In this document: piece by piece, positions 1-8,237 of the stretch
Layout of the letters: the number at the start of each line of letters is the position of its first letter
Numbering within the stretch: the first letter of the stretch is position 1
Assembly: GCA_015488555.1 (NCBI GenBank)
Contig: WFNO01000030.1
Location: 1 to 42,140 of the forward strand
Length of the DNA: 42,140 nt
Direction: 5' to 3'
Origin: Gammaproteobacteria bacterium
GTDB lineage: Bacteria > Pseudomonadota > Gammaproteobacteria > SZUA-140
Position numbers and translations under genes: made by a program
Notes under the pieces: model-generated
Told to the model about the DNA's origin: nothing
The model's database searches: none
The model's input: the letters and a program-made list of their open reading frames with translations, nothing else

Positions 1-2
1 AC

Positions 3-176
3 TGGTTTCGCGCCAAGGGGCAGCTTTCCAGCGGCGTGGTAGAGGGTTTCAATACCAAGGCAAAACTGACGGTCAGAAAAGCCTTTGGTTTTCGAACCTA
101 TCACGCTATGGAAATCGCTTTGTATCATACACTTGGCGCCTTGCCTGAACCAGAATCTACCCATAGATTCTGCTAA
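3..176 (+). CDS. ISL3-family-like transposase, C-terminal end (cut by window edge)
   Basis: The frame that is open from the window edge encodes 57 residues and stops with TAA at 174-176. It contains the run SSGVVEGFNTKAK followed by RKAFGFRTYHAMEIALYHTLG and ends PEPESTHRFC. This matches the C-terminal part of ISL3-type transposases, where the glutamate of VVEG is the last residue of the DDE catalytic triad. The rest of the gene lies outside the window, so I cannot tell whether the element is complete. The sequence just after the stop carries a short direct repeat (CCGGTAACA twice, about 206-224), but I could not identify a terminal inverted repeat. It lies about 0.5 kb from the dif site. Confidence 0.8.
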   Translation, partial: WFRAKGQLSSGVVEGFNTKAKLTVRKAFGFRTYHAMEIALYHTLGALPEPESTHRFC

Positions 177-294
177 CGAGGCAATTTGCGCATTCTAGCA
201 CGGGGCCGGTAACACGCCGGTAACATGAAGCCCCGCCATGGAGGTGGTGTCCAGAATCTTTCGCACATTTTTCAGCAGTGGCCTCAATCTGGAT

Positions 295-559
295 TCATGC
301 TACGTGGGTCTCAGCCAGGTCGAGATTGCGCAGCAAATCCATCCTCTGGTAGCTTGGTGCCCCACTGTGTACCGGCAATGTGTCGCAGTCGAGCTGCGGC
401 CAGCATCAGCGCTGACTTGCCATCTGGAAAGACACCGACGACACGGGTACGACGCCGGATCTCCCGCATGATCCGCTCCAACGGGTTATTGGTGCGGATC
501 CGGCGCCAGTGCGAAGGCGGGAAACCATAGAAAGCCTCATTCAGCGGGTCTCTGGACGG
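295..559 (-). pseudogene. IS256/Mutator-family transposase remnant, truncated and frameshifted
   Basis: On the minus strand, from an in-frame TGA at 560-562, one frame reads NEAFYGFPPSHWRRIRTNNP and then LERIMREIRRRTRVVGVFPDG, followed by KSALMLAAARLRHIAGTQWG. This is the conserved C-terminal core of IS256-type transposases, including the final catalytic glutamate in NPLER. After residue GTK (codon at 353-355) the plausible end continues one base out of frame as YQRMDLLRNLDLAETHVA and stops at 295-297. The gene therefore carries a frameshift at about 352. It also lacks roughly the first three quarters of a normal transposase of about 400 residues, and must be inactive. The upstream break coincides with an 85-bp inverted-repeat element. 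Confidence 0.8.
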
Positions 560-636
560 TCAGTCCGCTAGGCGCGCCGACGCCGGCATAGCCCGAGCTA
601 TGCCAAGGAAGCGCAACACCGCGGATGGCCGTCCAG
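552..636. repeat. 85-bp palindromic element next to dif
   Basis: The outer arms are an imperfect inverted repeat: CTGGACGGTCAGTCCGC at 552-568 against the complement of 621-636 (CTGGACGGCCATCCGC). Inside lies a perfect 8-bp hairpin, GGCATAGC at 585-592 and GCTATGCC at 597-604, with a 4-base loop. The element starts inside the broken end of the IS256-like remnant and ends about 50 bp before dif. It could be a non-autonomous, MITE-like or REP-like element, or the remains of an IS end. I see no flanking target duplication. Confidence 0.5.
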
Positions 637-687
637 CGGCAGCGGATCGATGACGGGGCGAAGAGGCTGGCCTCGCTCGCACTATTT

Positions 688-715
688 ACTGCGCATAATG
701 TATATTATGTTAAAT
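688..715 (+). other. dif: dif site: XerC/XerD chromosome-dimer resolution site
   Basis: The 28 bp consist of ACTGCGCATAA (XerC arm), TGTATA (central region) and TTATGTTAAAT (XerD arm). The E. coli dif site has GGTGCGCATAA, TGTATA and TTATGTTAAAT, so only the two outermost XerC-side bases differ. At dif, XerC and XerD recombine dimeric sister chromosomes during division under control of FtsK, so the site marks the replication terminus. The context agrees: genes to the right run overwhelmingly toward the site. It lies 39 bp beyond the stop of the formyltransferase gene. Plasmid pdif sites and Xer-using mobile elements carry related sequences, but these usually have a variable centre. Confidence 0.93.
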
Positions 716-754
716 AAGAAATGCCAGAGACGGAGAAGGATTTCCGAATATCGA

Positions 755-1570
755 TCACCCGCTCGAGATTTCCGCCCTGAAGTTTCTACCTGCAGGTACG
801 GCGCCCTGCACGTTTTCGGTTTGCGCTCTTCTCGGTAATTCACCGCTGCGTGCTTGTTCCAGCACATCGATGAGCAGTTCCGCAGCCGCTCTTGCCAGTT
901 TGGGTCGCAGTTGGCTTTCCGTTCGATCGCCAGCCACGGGCACCGCGGCCTGCGCGACGATATCCCCCGTGTCGATCCCCTCGTCCACCCAGTGGATGGT
1001 GACGCCGGTTTCCTCGGCGCCGTCCGCCAGGGCTTCACCGATGGGGTCGGCACCGCGATAGCGCGGCAGCAGTGAACAATGCACGTTCAGCGTGGCGATG
1101 CGCGGGATCTCGATCACGGGCCGCTCGAGGATGTGGTGAAAGGTCATGATGAGAATGAGATCCGGCCGGTAGGATTTTATTTTTTCTATGGATTCCGGTG
1201 AGTTGATGTCTTGCGTGTAATACGGCTCCAGGGCCGCTCGGTGACAGAAGTCCTCGATGTGCCGGAATGGCAGATCGAAGTACCTGGAGAGTGTCCTGCG
1301 CAGGCGCAGGCCGGTGACGAATCTGAGATGGTTGAAACGCCATTGCAGGCCTTCCGTCAGGCGTTTGCCCAGGCGGTTTCGTCCATCCACTTCGTTCGTT
1401 GTGGTGTCTTGCTTGCGTTGTTTGGGCCTGGAGAGCACCACACCAGTGATTTCGTCCAGCAACTCGGGTCGTCTGCGGCGGAGCGCTTCCAGGACCTCGG
1501 CCGGGAGTCTGGATCCCTGACAACTGAAACAGATGACGCGCAATTTCTTGTGATTTCTCGTTTTTTTCAT
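755..1570 (-). CDS. Formyltransferase-family protein (10-formyl-tetrahydrofolate-type fold)
   Basis: The product has 271 residues. The motif NVHCSLLPRYRG (residues 162-173) and VTIHWVDEGIDTGDIV (about 190-205) are the signature of the formyl transferase domain shared by methionyl-tRNA formyltransferase, PurN and sugar formyltransferases. Asn162, His164 and Asp200 occupy the catalytic positions, and the His-to-Asp spacing of 36 equals that of Fmt. The start was taken at ATG 1570 because a longer frame would run back through the preceding reductase gene; that start lies 13 bp beyond the reductase stop, so the two are probably co-transcribed. The protein lacks a recognisable Fmt C-terminal tRNA-binding domain and has a long, basic insertion (residues 45-115). 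A small-molecule or sugar substrate is more likely than Met-tRNA, but the substrate is unknown. It is the last gene before dif. Confidence 0.8.
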   Translation of the reverse strand: MKKTRNHKKLRVICFSCQGSRLPAEVLEALRRRRPELLDEITGVVLSRPKQRKQDTTTNEVDGRNRLGKRLTEGLQWRFNHLRFVTGLRLRRTLSRYFDLPFRHIEDFCHRAALEPYYTQDINSPESIEKIKSYRPDLILIMTFHHILERPVIEIPRIATLNVHCSLLPRYRGADPIGEALADGAEETGVTIHWVDEGIDTGDIVAQAAVPVAGDRTESQLRPKLARAAAELLIDVLEQARSGELPRRAQTENVQGAVPAGRNFRAEISSG

Positions 1571-1583
1571 ATATCTTATTGTT

Positions 1584-2630
1584 TTATGGGGCTGGATTGG
1601 GGTGCTGTTGGTGGATGGCCTCGATTCCTTCCAGTACCGCCTCGTTGAGCGTGATTTCTGCGCTGGCGATGTTGGCTGCGAGCTGTTCCATGGTGGTGGC
1701 TCCGATGATGGCACTGGTGAGAAAAGGCTGCCGGCAGACCCAGGCCAGGGGCATCTGAGCCGGATCCAGACCGTGGCGGCGGGCCAAGTCGACGTAGGCT
1801 TCGGTGGCCGCAACCGCCTGTTCCCCGCTGTACCGCTGGTACTCGGGATAGAGGGTCAGGCGCGCGCCAGGCGGGCGTGCCCCGTGCAGGTATTTGCCCG
1901 ACAAGACGCCGAAACCCAGGGGCGAATAGGCCAGCAGGCCGCACCGTTCCCGCCAGGAGATTTCCGCCAGGCCTACCTCGTAAGTGCGGTTGAGCAGATT
2001 GTAGGGATTCTGGACGCTCGCCACCCGCGGCAGGTCCAGTTGTTCGGCGAGGTCGAGAAAGCGCATCACTCCCCAGGGTGTTTCGTTGGAGAGGCCGATG
2101 GCCCGGATGCGTCCTGCACGCATTTCTTCCGCCAGGGCCTCCAAGGTATCCTCGAAGGGCGTGAGGTTCGGTTCTTCTACCTGCGGCGTGTACCCCAGGC
2201 GGCCGAAATAGTTGGTGCGCCGTTCAGGCCAATGTAGTTGATAGAGGTCCACGTAATCCGTGCGCAGGCGGCGCAGGCTGTCCGACAGGGCCTGATGGAT
2301 GTGGCGGCGCACGTAACGCGTGGTACCGTGTCGGATCCAGGGGATCCAGTCTGGTCCGGGGCCGGCGATCTTGGTGGCCAGCACGATGCGCGCGCGGCAC
2401 TTGCGGCTCGCCAGCCATTCACCGATGATCTCCTCGGTGCGGCCGTAGGTCTGGGCGCGCGGCGGGATGGGGTAGAGTTCCGCGGTGTCGAAGAAGTTGA
2501 CGCCCTGGTCCACGGCGTAGTCCATCTGCGCGAAGGCCTCTTCGCGGCTGTTCTGTTCTCCCCAGGTCATGGTGCCCAGGCAGATCACGCTGACTTCGAT
2601 GCCCGTCTTTCCCAGCAAACGATGATCCAT
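1584..2630 (-). CDS. tas: NADP(H)-dependent aldo-keto reductase, Tas-like
   Basis: The product has 348 residues, close to the 346 of E. coli Tas, and opens with RLLGKTGIEVSVICLGTMTWG, the usual start of this group. The aldo-keto reductase tetrad is visible: Asp and Tyr in NFFDTAELYP, Lys in VLATKI and His in YQLHWPERR. The full TIM-barrel length is present, ending in the region ITLNEAVLEGIEAIHQQHP. The family reduces aldehydes or ketones with NADPH in the cytoplasm; the natural substrate of Tas-type enzymes is poorly known. The ATG at 2630 is preceded by GGGGAG at a good distance. The gene is followed after 13 bp by the formyltransferase gene, suggesting a two-gene transcript. Confidence 0.88.
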   Translation of the reverse strand: MDHRLLGKTGIEVSVICLGTMTWGEQNSREEAFAQMDYAVDQGVNFFDTAELYPIPPRAQTYGRTEEIIGEWLASRKCRARIVLATKIAGPGPDWIPWIRHGTTRYVRRHIHQALSDSLRRLRTDYVDLYQLHWPERRTNYFGRLGYTPQVEEPNLTPFEDTLEALAEEMRAGRIRAIGLSNETPWGVMRFLDLAEQLDLPRVASVQNPYNLLNRTYEVGLAEISWRERCGLLAYSPLGFGVLSGKYLHGARPPGARLTLYPEYQRYSGEQAVAATEAYVDLARRHGLDPAQMPLAWVCRQPFLTSAIIGATTMEQLAANIASAEITLNEAVLEGIEAIHQQHPNPAP

Positions 2631-2729
2631 GATCGGCTCCCCGTCTGAAATCGCGATAGCAACAGGGGCATGCCCTGCCCTATCTATTGTTTCACCTTCT
2701 GCGCATCGTGCCCATTCGCTTTATTCGGA

Positions 2730-3044
2730 TTACGCCTTCCAGCGCTGCCACATGCCGGCGTAGGCCTCCTCCAGGGCGCGGGCCTGCAGGCGCAGATGGA
2801 TGCGGCCCAATTGATACCAGGCCTCGGCACTGCGGGGATCCAGCCGTTCCAGGACATGCTGGAAGCAGGCGAGCGCCTGCGGGTACTATTTCTGGCGTTC
2901 GTGGAGCATGCCCAGCACGAACCAGGCATCCGTTTCGTCCGGATTGCGGGCCAACAGGTCCTGGCAGTGGCGGGCCGCTTCGGACCAGCGGCCTTCCCGG
3001 ATGGCGGCGCGGACGGGTACCACCCAGGAAGGGGTGTCGGTCAT
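2730..3044 (-). pseudogene. Small TPR protein gene interrupted by an amber codon
   Basis: From ATG 3044 the frame encodes MTDTPSWVVPVRAAIREGRW and a TPR helix pair, reaching MLHERQK at codon 52. It then meets TAG at 2886-2888 and continues in the same frame as YPQALACFQHVLERLDPRSA to EEAYAGMWQRWKA and TAA at 2730. The pattern of conserved TPR residues crosses the stop without a frame change, so a single base change (for example CAG to TAG) explains it. The last residues, ALEEAYAGMWQRW, resemble the extreme C-terminus of the GT41 protein encoded just upstream (ALEAAYREMWHRYL). The gene may be a deletion remnant or a relative of that protein. A sequencing error or amber readthrough is possible. 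Confidence 0.65.
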
Positions 3045-3133
3045 GGGCGGTGTGCGGCCTGCAAATCCGGTACGGAATGGTGGCGAATGGGTTCGTGCAT
3101 GTTACCTGGTGTGTGCTTCCAGTGTCGCGGATT

Positions 3134-3218
3134 TGGTGCCCAGGGCCGGACTCGAACCGGCACGGGTTGCCCCGAGGGATTTTAAGTCCCTTGTGTCTAC
3201 CAGTTCCACCACCTGGGC
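3134..3218 (-). tRNA. leuZ: tRNA-Leu (UAA)
   Basis: The 85-nt minus-strand sequence starts GCCCAGGTGGTGGAACTGG and ends with the complementary CCTGGGC, A and an encoded CCA (3134-3136). The anticodon loop ACTTAAAA gives UAA. A class II long variable arm is present (CTCGGGGCAACCCG), followed by GGTTCGAGTCC in the T arm. It is the third tRNA of the conserved gly-cys-leu group found downstream of pgsA in E. coli. Here it is separated from tRNA-Cys by the GT41 gene and appears to have its own promoter at 3238-3267. Confidence 0.96.
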
Positions 3219-3237
3219 CGATGGGAGGGGCCGGCCC

Positions 3238-3267
3238 ATTCTAGCCACTGAGTGCCGTATTTGTAAA
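3238..3267 (-). promoter_or_regulatory. Sigma-70-type promoter of tRNA-Leu
   Basis: On the minus strand TTTACA (3262-3267) and TAGAAT (3238-3243) are separated by 18 bp. Each matches the consensus hexamer at five of six positions. The -10 box lies about 20 bp upstream of the tRNA 5' end at 3218, and a GC-rich stretch follows it, as is common for stable-RNA promoters. Confidence 0.6.
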
Positions 3268-3301
3268 AAACGCGCCCGGCCAAGCCCGCCAAGCTCGGCG
3301 G

Positions 3302-5272
3302 CTATGTGCGGTTGACGAGGTAGCGGTGCCACATCTCCCGGTAGGCCGCCTCCAGGGCCGCGGCCAGGCCTCGGCCGTCGCCCAGGGGCGAGGCCTGCAG
3401 GCGCGGCCGCAGTTCGCGATGCAGGTCCTGGCGGCGTTGCGGATCCTGCGCCAGGGCCACGGCGCGGGCCACGTATTCGTCGGGGTCTCGCGCGCACAAC
3501 TCCCCTTCCAGACCCAGGGCGGCGAGCATGCTCAGCCCCTGGCGTTCGATGAGGAAGCGGCCGGCCAGGGTGATTACGGGCACCCCCATCCACAGGGCAT
3601 CGGCGGTGGTGACGCCCCCGGTGCGGGGAAAGGGATCCAGTGCAATGTCGACCTCATTGTAACGGGCCATGTAGTCCGGCGATGCCGGTTCCAGCAGCAG
3701 GCGCCGGGGATCCGTGCCGGCGGCGGCGAAGCGCGCGCGCAGTTCTTCCTGCAGGGTCTGGTCGCGAAGCTGATGATTCTTGAGCAGGAGCCGGGCCTGG
3801 GGCAGGGCTTGCAGGATGCGGGTCCAGGTCTCGATAACCTGCGGAGTGTACTTGGCCAGTTGGTTGAAGCTGGCAAAGGTCACCGCCTCTCCCCTGCCCC
3901 GCTGTTCGCGGGGTTCGGGACAATTCGGAGGCGGGCGGTAGGCGATCCAGCAGCACGGCAGGCGCAGCAGGGATTCGCTGGCCCGCTCCGGCGTGTCCGC
4001 CGGCAGCAGGATCCCGTCCGCGATCCAGTAGTCCATGGCGGACAGGCCGGTGGTGGCGCAATAGCCGAGATACGTGGCTTGCACCGGTGCCGGCCGGTAG
4101 GTGAAGGCCCCCAGACGATTGCCGGTGGTGTGTCCCGCCAGGTCCACCAGGATGTGGATGCCGTCGGCATGGATACGCCGTGCCAGGGCGGCGTCGTCCA
4201 AGCCAGAGGTGAAGCACCAGTGATCGCCATAATCCTGCAAGCGGCGGGTCACGGCGTCGGGGCGCGCGACCTCCGCATAGCAGAAGATCTCGAACTGCGT
4301 GCGGTCGTGAGCCGCCAGCAGGGGCTCGAAGAAGTGACAGGCGGCATGCCGTTTGAAATCCGGCGAGACGTAGCCGATGCGCAGGCGCGTCTCCGGCGCA
4401 GCTCTGTGCGGTGCGAAGGAGAGGCGCTCGCGCGGGCCGAGATGGCGTTCCCAGGCCCGGTGGGCCTGCAAGCGTTCTTCGGCCGTGCCCAGCAGGTGGT
4501 AGCTGAGCACGAACAAGAGATTGTCTCGGGCCACCCGCAGCCGGGGATCGCATTCCAGGGCACGCTGGTAACAGGCGCGTGCCTCCTCCACCCGCCCCCG
4601 GTCCTTGAGCAGGGTGCCCAGGTTGCAGTGCGCGGCGGCGTTGTCCGGTTCCAGGCGCAGGACGGTCTCGAGGGCCTTTTGGGCCGCCACCAGTTCACCC
4701 TGCTCGCGCAAGACCTCCCCCAGATTGAAATAGGCATCGGCAAAGCGGGGATTCGCGGCGATGGCTTGCTCGAAACAGCGGCGCGCCTGCGGCAGCGCCC
4801 CTTCGGCCTGGTGGACCTTGCCGAGGTTGTTGTACGCCGCGGCATGGTGTGGGTCCCGGGCGATGGTCTCGTGATACTGCCGCGCCGCCTGCCGGTGTTG
4901 GCCGCGGGCCAGGTAGTGGTTGCCGAGCAGAAAACGGATCTCGGCGTCGTGCGGCGCCAGCGACGAGGCGCTGGCGAGGTGGCAGTGGGCCTCGTCGTAT
5001 TGCCCCAGGGCCTCGCAGGCCAGGGCCAGGCTCACGTGGCAGCGCGCATCGTCGGGTGCGGCCTTCACGGCCCGGGCCAGCAGCCGCCGGGCCCGTTCAT
5101 GGTCGCCGCGCTGGTAGTGGACCAGGCCCAGGAAGTGCAATGCCGCCGCGTGCCTGGGTCTGCGGCGCAGGATCTGGCGATAACACTGCGCCGCTTCCTC
5201 GAGGCGGCCGGCGTTGTGATGTTGCAGACCCTGTTGCAGGCGTCGCTGGAGATCGTCGTCGTTGTCGTTCAA
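3302..5272 (-). CDS. TPR-containing GT41 / O-GlcNAc-transferase-like glycosyltransferase
   Basis: The 656-residue product has about seven tetratricopeptide repeats in residues 1-255 (for example AAQCYRQILRRRPRHAAALHF). The C-terminal half is a Glyco_transf_41 region: RIGYVSPDFKRHAACHFFEP, DGIHILVDLAGHTTGNRLGAF, APVQATYLGYCATTG, FASFNQLAKYTPQV and LDPFPRTGGVTTADALWMGVPV. These are the conserved blocks of the SPINDLY/OGT family, which transfers sugar from UDP- or related nucleotide sugars to Ser/Thr of proteins, such as flagellin or adhesins in some bacteria. The acceptor here is unknown and no obvious partner is adjacent. The start ATG is at 5272. The gene lies between tRNA-Cys and tRNA-Leu, which are normally neighbours, so it was probably inserted there. 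Confidence 0.88.
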   Translation of the reverse strand: MNDNDDDLQRRLQQGLQHHNAGRLEEAAQCYRQILRRRPRHAAALHFLGLVHYQRGDHERARRLLARAVKAAPDDARCHVSLALACEALGQYDEAHCHLASASSLAPHDAEIRFLLGNHYLARGQHRQAARQYHETIARDPHHAAAYNNLGKVHQAEGALPQARRCFEQAIAANPRFADAYFNLGEVLREQGELVAAQKALETVLRLEPDNAAAHCNLGTLLKDRGRVEEARACYQRALECDPRLRVARDNLLFVLSYHLLGTAEERLQAHRAWERHLGPRERLSFAPHRAAPETRLRIGYVSPDFKRHAACHFFEPLLAAHDRTQFEIFCYAEVARPDAVTRRLQDYGDHWCFTSGLDDAALARRIHADGIHILVDLAGHTTGNRLGAFTYRPAPVQATYLGYCATTGLSAMDYWIADGILLPADTPERASESLLRLPCCWIAYRPPPNCPEPREQRGRGEAVTFASFNQLAKYTPQVIETWTRILQALPQARLLLKNHQLRDQTLQEELRARFAAAGTDPRRLLLEPASPDYMARYNEVDIALDPFPRTGGVTTADALWMGVPVITLAGRFLIERQGLSMLAALGLEGELCARDPDEYVARAVALAQDPQRRQDLHRELRPRLQASPLGDGRGLAAALEAAYREMWHRYLVNRT

Positions 5273-5281
5273 GCGAGCCCT

Positions 5282-5345
5282 GCTCCAGTGTTAGTTTCCA
5301 GTGTCAGTTTCCGGTGTCAGTTTCCGGTATCAGAATCCGGGGCCA
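5282..5345. repeat. Degenerate 13-14-bp tandem repeat upstream of the GT41 gene
   Basis: Units of the type GTCAGTTTCCGGT follow one another (AGTTTCCAGTGTC, AGTTTCCGGTGTC, AGTTTCCGGTATC, AGAATCCGG). They look like doubled versions of the 7-bp family seen elsewhere in the window. They fill the 120-bp gap between the GT41 start and tRNA-Cys. Confidence 0.7.
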
Positions 5346-5395
5346 AGCTTGGGACTGGGATCAGGCGCTGGGCGGCGCGGCCGGGAAGAAAGAAA

Positions 5396-5469
5396 TGGAG
5401 GCTGGGGTCGGAATCGAACCGGCGTCCACGGCTTTGCAGGCCGCTGCATAACCACTCTGCCACCCAGCC
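5396..5469 (-). tRNA. cysT: tRNA-Cys (GCA)
   Basis: The minus-strand sequence of 74 nt begins GGCTGGGTGGCAGAGTGG and ends with CCCAGCC, T and an encoded CCA (5396-5398). The anticodon loop CCTGCAAAG gives GCA, and the T arm reads GGTTCGATTCC. It lies 90 bp downstream of tRNA-Gly, in the same order as glyW-cysT in E. coli, and is probably transcribed with it. Confidence 0.96.
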
Positions 5470-5559
5470 AGGAATCGAACAAAAGACCGTGCTGTCGTGC
5501 TGCAGATCGTCTCGCGCTGAAATAGAAAACATTCAGGGAGGATCGGGTGGGAAGACATC

Positions 5560-5635
<76 letters not shown>

Positions 5636-5651
5636 CCACTCACAGTCGGAT

Positions 5652-5680
5652 ATTTTGGTCAGCCAATGCGGGGCTGTCAA
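5652..5680 (-). promoter_or_regulatory. Sigma-70-type promoter of the tRNA-Gly/tRNA-Cys unit
   Basis: On the minus strand a perfect TTGACA (5675-5680) stands 17 bp from CAAAAT (5652-5657), which matches the -10 consensus at four of six positions. The -10 box ends about 16 bp before the tRNA-Gly 5' end. It lies between pgsA and the tRNA, so the tRNAs need not rely on readthrough from uvrC-pgsA. Confidence 0.6.
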
Positions 5681-5682
5681 GT

Positions 5683-5717
5683 CCAGATATCGGATCCCAG
5701 ATCTCAGATATCAGACA
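5683..5717. repeat. Heptanucleotide repeat array after pgsA
   Basis: Five 7-bp units: CCAGATA, TCGGATC, CCAGATC, TCAGATA, TCAGACA. They end five bases before the pgsA stop codon on the other strand. The array belongs to the same family as those at 14301-14377 and 35616-35859. Confidence 0.75.
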
Positions 5718-5721
5718 TTTT

Positions 5722-6279
5722 TCAAGGAGTTTTGCGGTTCAGGGAAGGCCAGGCCTTGCGCAGGTAGAGGGTCATGGACCAGAGGGTCAGCGCCGCTGCC
5801 ACGTAGAGCAGGACGAATCCCACTGTATCCAGGGGGAAGTCGTACAGGGGTTCACCGTAGAGCAGGAAGATGATGGCCAGCATCTGGCAGGTGGTCTTGA
5901 CCTTGCCCATCATGCTCACCGCCACGCGGGCGCTCTCGCCGATTTCTGCCATCCATTCGCGCAGGGCCGAGACCGCAATTTCGCGGCCGATGATGATGGC
6001 CGCGGGGATGGACATCCAGGGGCTGGGATGGGCCTCCACCAGCAGAACCAGGGCCACGCCTACCATGAGTTTGTCCGCCACCGGGTCGAGGAAGGCGCCG
6101 AAGGCCGAGGTCTGGTTCATACGCCGGGCGAGAAAGCCGTCCAGCCAGTCGGTGACCGCTGCCAGGGTGAAGATCACCGCACTGGCGGCGCCCGACCAGT
6201 GGACCGGCAGGTAGAACACCAGGACGAAGACCGGGATCAGCGCGATCCGGAACACGGTGAGGATGGTGGGTGTGGTCAT
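5722..6279 (-). CDS. pgsA: CDP-diacylglycerol--glycerol-3-phosphate 3-phosphatidyltransferase
   Basis: The 185-residue integral membrane enzyme makes phosphatidylglycerol phosphate from CDP-diacylglycerol and glycerol-3-phosphate, the committed step to phosphatidylglycerol and cardiolipin. The CDP-alcohol phosphotransferase signature DG-x2-AR-x8-G-x3-D-x3-D is intact at residues 47-69 ([15 protein letters not shown], then AFLDPVAD). Hydrophobic segments occur at about 9-25, 30-43, 73-83 and two near the C-terminus. The length matches E. coli PgsA (182). It lies 56 bp downstream of uvrC in the conserved uvrC-pgsA order and is followed by tRNA-Gly. Confidence 0.95.
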   Translation of the reverse strand: MTTPTILTVFRIALIPVFVLVFYLPVHWSGAASAVIFTLAAVTDWLDGFLARRMNQTSAFGAFLDPVADKLMVGVALVLLVEAHPSPWMSIPAAIIIGREIAVSALREWMAEIGESARVAVSMMGKVKTTCQMLAIIFLLYGEPLYDFPLDTVGFVLLYVAAALTLWSMTLYLRKAWPSLNRKTP

Positions 6280-6335
6280 GGTTCGATCCGCGGGCTCGGT
6301 CCTGGGTTGATGTTCTGTACCTGTACGTAACGCGC

Positions 6336-8177
6336 TCAGCCATGAAAGGTATCATAAATGCGGCGCGCGAGGGCCTTGTCGATGCCCGGCAGGCGGCTGA
6401 GGTCTTCGACACCGGCGCGCGCCACTCCCTGCAGGCCGCCGAATTGTTGCAGCAGGAGTTTCTTGCGCCGCGGTCCGATGCCCGGAATCAGGTCCAGGAT
6501 GGAGGCCTGCTGGGTCTTGGTGCGCCGCTGGCGGTGGCCGGTGATGGCGAAGCGATGGGCCTCGTCTCGGATCTGCTGGATGAGATGGAGCGCCGGTGAA
6601 TCCGCGGCCAGGGTGACAGTGACCGCCGGCTCTGCCAGGATCAGGCGTTCCCGTCCCGGCTTGCGGTCGCGTCTCTTGGCCACACCCACCAGGGTGACAC
6701 CACCGATCTGCAGTTCTTCCAGCACCTCGCGCGCCTGGCGCAACTGGCCCTTGCCACCGTCGATGAAGAGCACATCGGGCAGCACCCCTTCCCCCTTCTG
6801 CAGGCGCAGGTAACGGCGCATGAGGGCTTGGTGCAGGGCGGCATAGTCGTCGCCGGGGGTGATGCCGCGGATGTTGAAGCGACGATAATCCGATTTCAGC
6901 GGCCCCTCGGGCCCGAAGACCACGCAGGCAGCCACGGTGTCCCGCCCGCCGGTATGGCTGATATCGAAGCATTCCAGGCGCTGCGGCACCTGGTCCAGGC
7001 GCAGGGCCTCCTGCAGGGCTTCGAAACGCCGGGCTAGGTGGCTGTGGTCGGCCAAGCGGCGCTGGAGGTTCTGGCAGGCGTTGTTGCGGGCCATCTCCAG
7101 CCAGCGGGCCCGATCGCCGCGCACGCGGCTGCGCAGGGCCACCTTGCGGCCGCGGCGCTGGGCCAGGGCCTGTTCCAGCCAGTCCTGATCCTCGGGCGCC
7201 GCGCTCAGCAGGATTTCCGCCGGGATCTCCCGCTCGCTTTGTTCCTGGAGGTAGAACTGGGCGAGAAAGGCGGCCAGGATCTCACCCGCCTCCGCCCCCT
7301 CGGTGTGGCTGGGGAAGAAGGTCTTGTTGCCCAGGTTGTGCCCGCCACGAATGAAGAAGACCTCCACCGCCGCCTGTCCCCCGCTGAACGCGCAGGCGAC
7401 GATGTCCAGATCCCCGTGCTCGGCGCTCACGTACTGGCGGTCCTGGATCTGGCGCAGGCGCTGGATCTGGTCGCGATAGCGGGCGGCCCGCTCGTAGTCC
7501 AGACGCGCGGCGGCCTCTTCCATGCGGGCCACCAGCACGTCCACCACTTCGCTGCTGCGGCCTTCCAGGAAGAGCAGGGTATGGCGCACGTCTTCGGCAT
7601 AGCGCTCGGGGCTGATCAGGCCCACGCAGGGAGCGCTGCAGCGGCCGATCTGGTATTGCAGGCAGGGACGGCTACGGTTGCGGAAGAAACCGTCTTCGCA
7701 TTGGCGCACCTGGAACAGCTTCTGCAACAGGTCCAGGGTCTCGCGCACGGCACCGGCGCTGGGATAGGGACCGAAGTAGCGCCCCTTGCCGCGCCGCGCC
7801 CCGCGGTGAAAGGCGAGTCGCGGAAAATCGTGGTCCGTGGCGCAGTAGATGTAGGGATAACTCTTGTCGTCGCGCAGCAATACGTTGTAGCGCGGTCGCA
7901 GCGTCTTGATGAGGTTGTTTTCCAGCAGCAGGGCCTCGTTCTCGGTACGCGTGACCGTGACCTCGATGGCGGCCAGGCGCGCCAGCATGGCACGGGTCTT
8001 GGGCGCCGTGCTGCCGCGATTGAAATAGCTGCCCACCCGCTTCTTGAGATTGCGCGCCTTGCCCACGTACAGGACCTTTCCTGTACCGTCCAGCATGCGA
8101 TAGACGCCGGGCTGCGCGGGCAGGTTCTCGACGAAGGCCCTGGGATCGAACTGGCAATCGAGTTGGGGATCGGACAT
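6336..8177 (-). CDS. uvrC: Excinuclease ABC subunit C
   Basis: The 613-residue protein makes the two incisions flanking a lesion in nucleotide-excision repair with UvrA and UvrB. The N-terminal GIY-YIG nuclease reads [19 protein letters not shown] (residues about 19-37). A UVR segment is present near 205-235 ([20 protein letters not shown]). The RNase H-like C-terminal nuclease follows ([20 protein letters not shown] and [14 protein letters not shown]). Two helix-hairpin-helix motifs close the protein ([20 protein letters not shown] and [15 protein letters not shown]). Length matches the family (about 610). Together with pgsA and the tRNAs it forms the conserved uvrC locus; the uvrY regulator that precedes uvrC in E. 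coli is absent here. Confidence 0.97.
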   Translation of the reverse strand: MSDPQLDCQFDPRAFVENLPAQPGVYRMLDGTGKVLYVGKARNLKKRVGSYFNRGSTAPKTRAMLARLAAIEVTVTRTENEALLLENNLIKTLRPRYNVLLRDDKSYPYIYCATDHDFPRLAFHRGARRGKGRYFGPYPSAGAVRETLDLLQKLFQVRQCEDGFFRNRSRPCLQYQIGRCSAPCVGLISPERYAEDVRHTLLFLEGRSSEVVDVLVARMEEAAARLDYERAARYRDQIQRLRQIQDRQYVSAEHGDLDIVACAFSGGQAAVEVFFIRGGHNLGNKTFFPSHTEGAEAGEILAAFLAQFYLQEQSEREIPAEILLSAAPEDQDWLEQALAQRRGRKVALRSRVRGDRARWLEMARNNACQNLQRRLADHSHLARRFEALQEALRLDQVPQRLECFDISHTGGRDTVAACVVFGPEGPLKSDYRRFNIRGITPGDDYAALHQALMRRYLRLQKGEGVLPDVLFIDGGKGQLRQAREVLEELQIGGVTLVGVAKRRDRKPGRERLILAEPAVTVTLAADSPALHLIQQIRDEAHRFAITGHRQRRTKTQQASILDLIPGIGPRRKKLLLQQFGGLQGVARAGVEDLSRLPGIDKALARRIYDTFHG

Positions 8178-8237
8178 GATCGGCGAATCGAGCGAAATTG
8201 CACCAATCTTAGCAAAAACGCTCCGCGGCGAGCGCGG

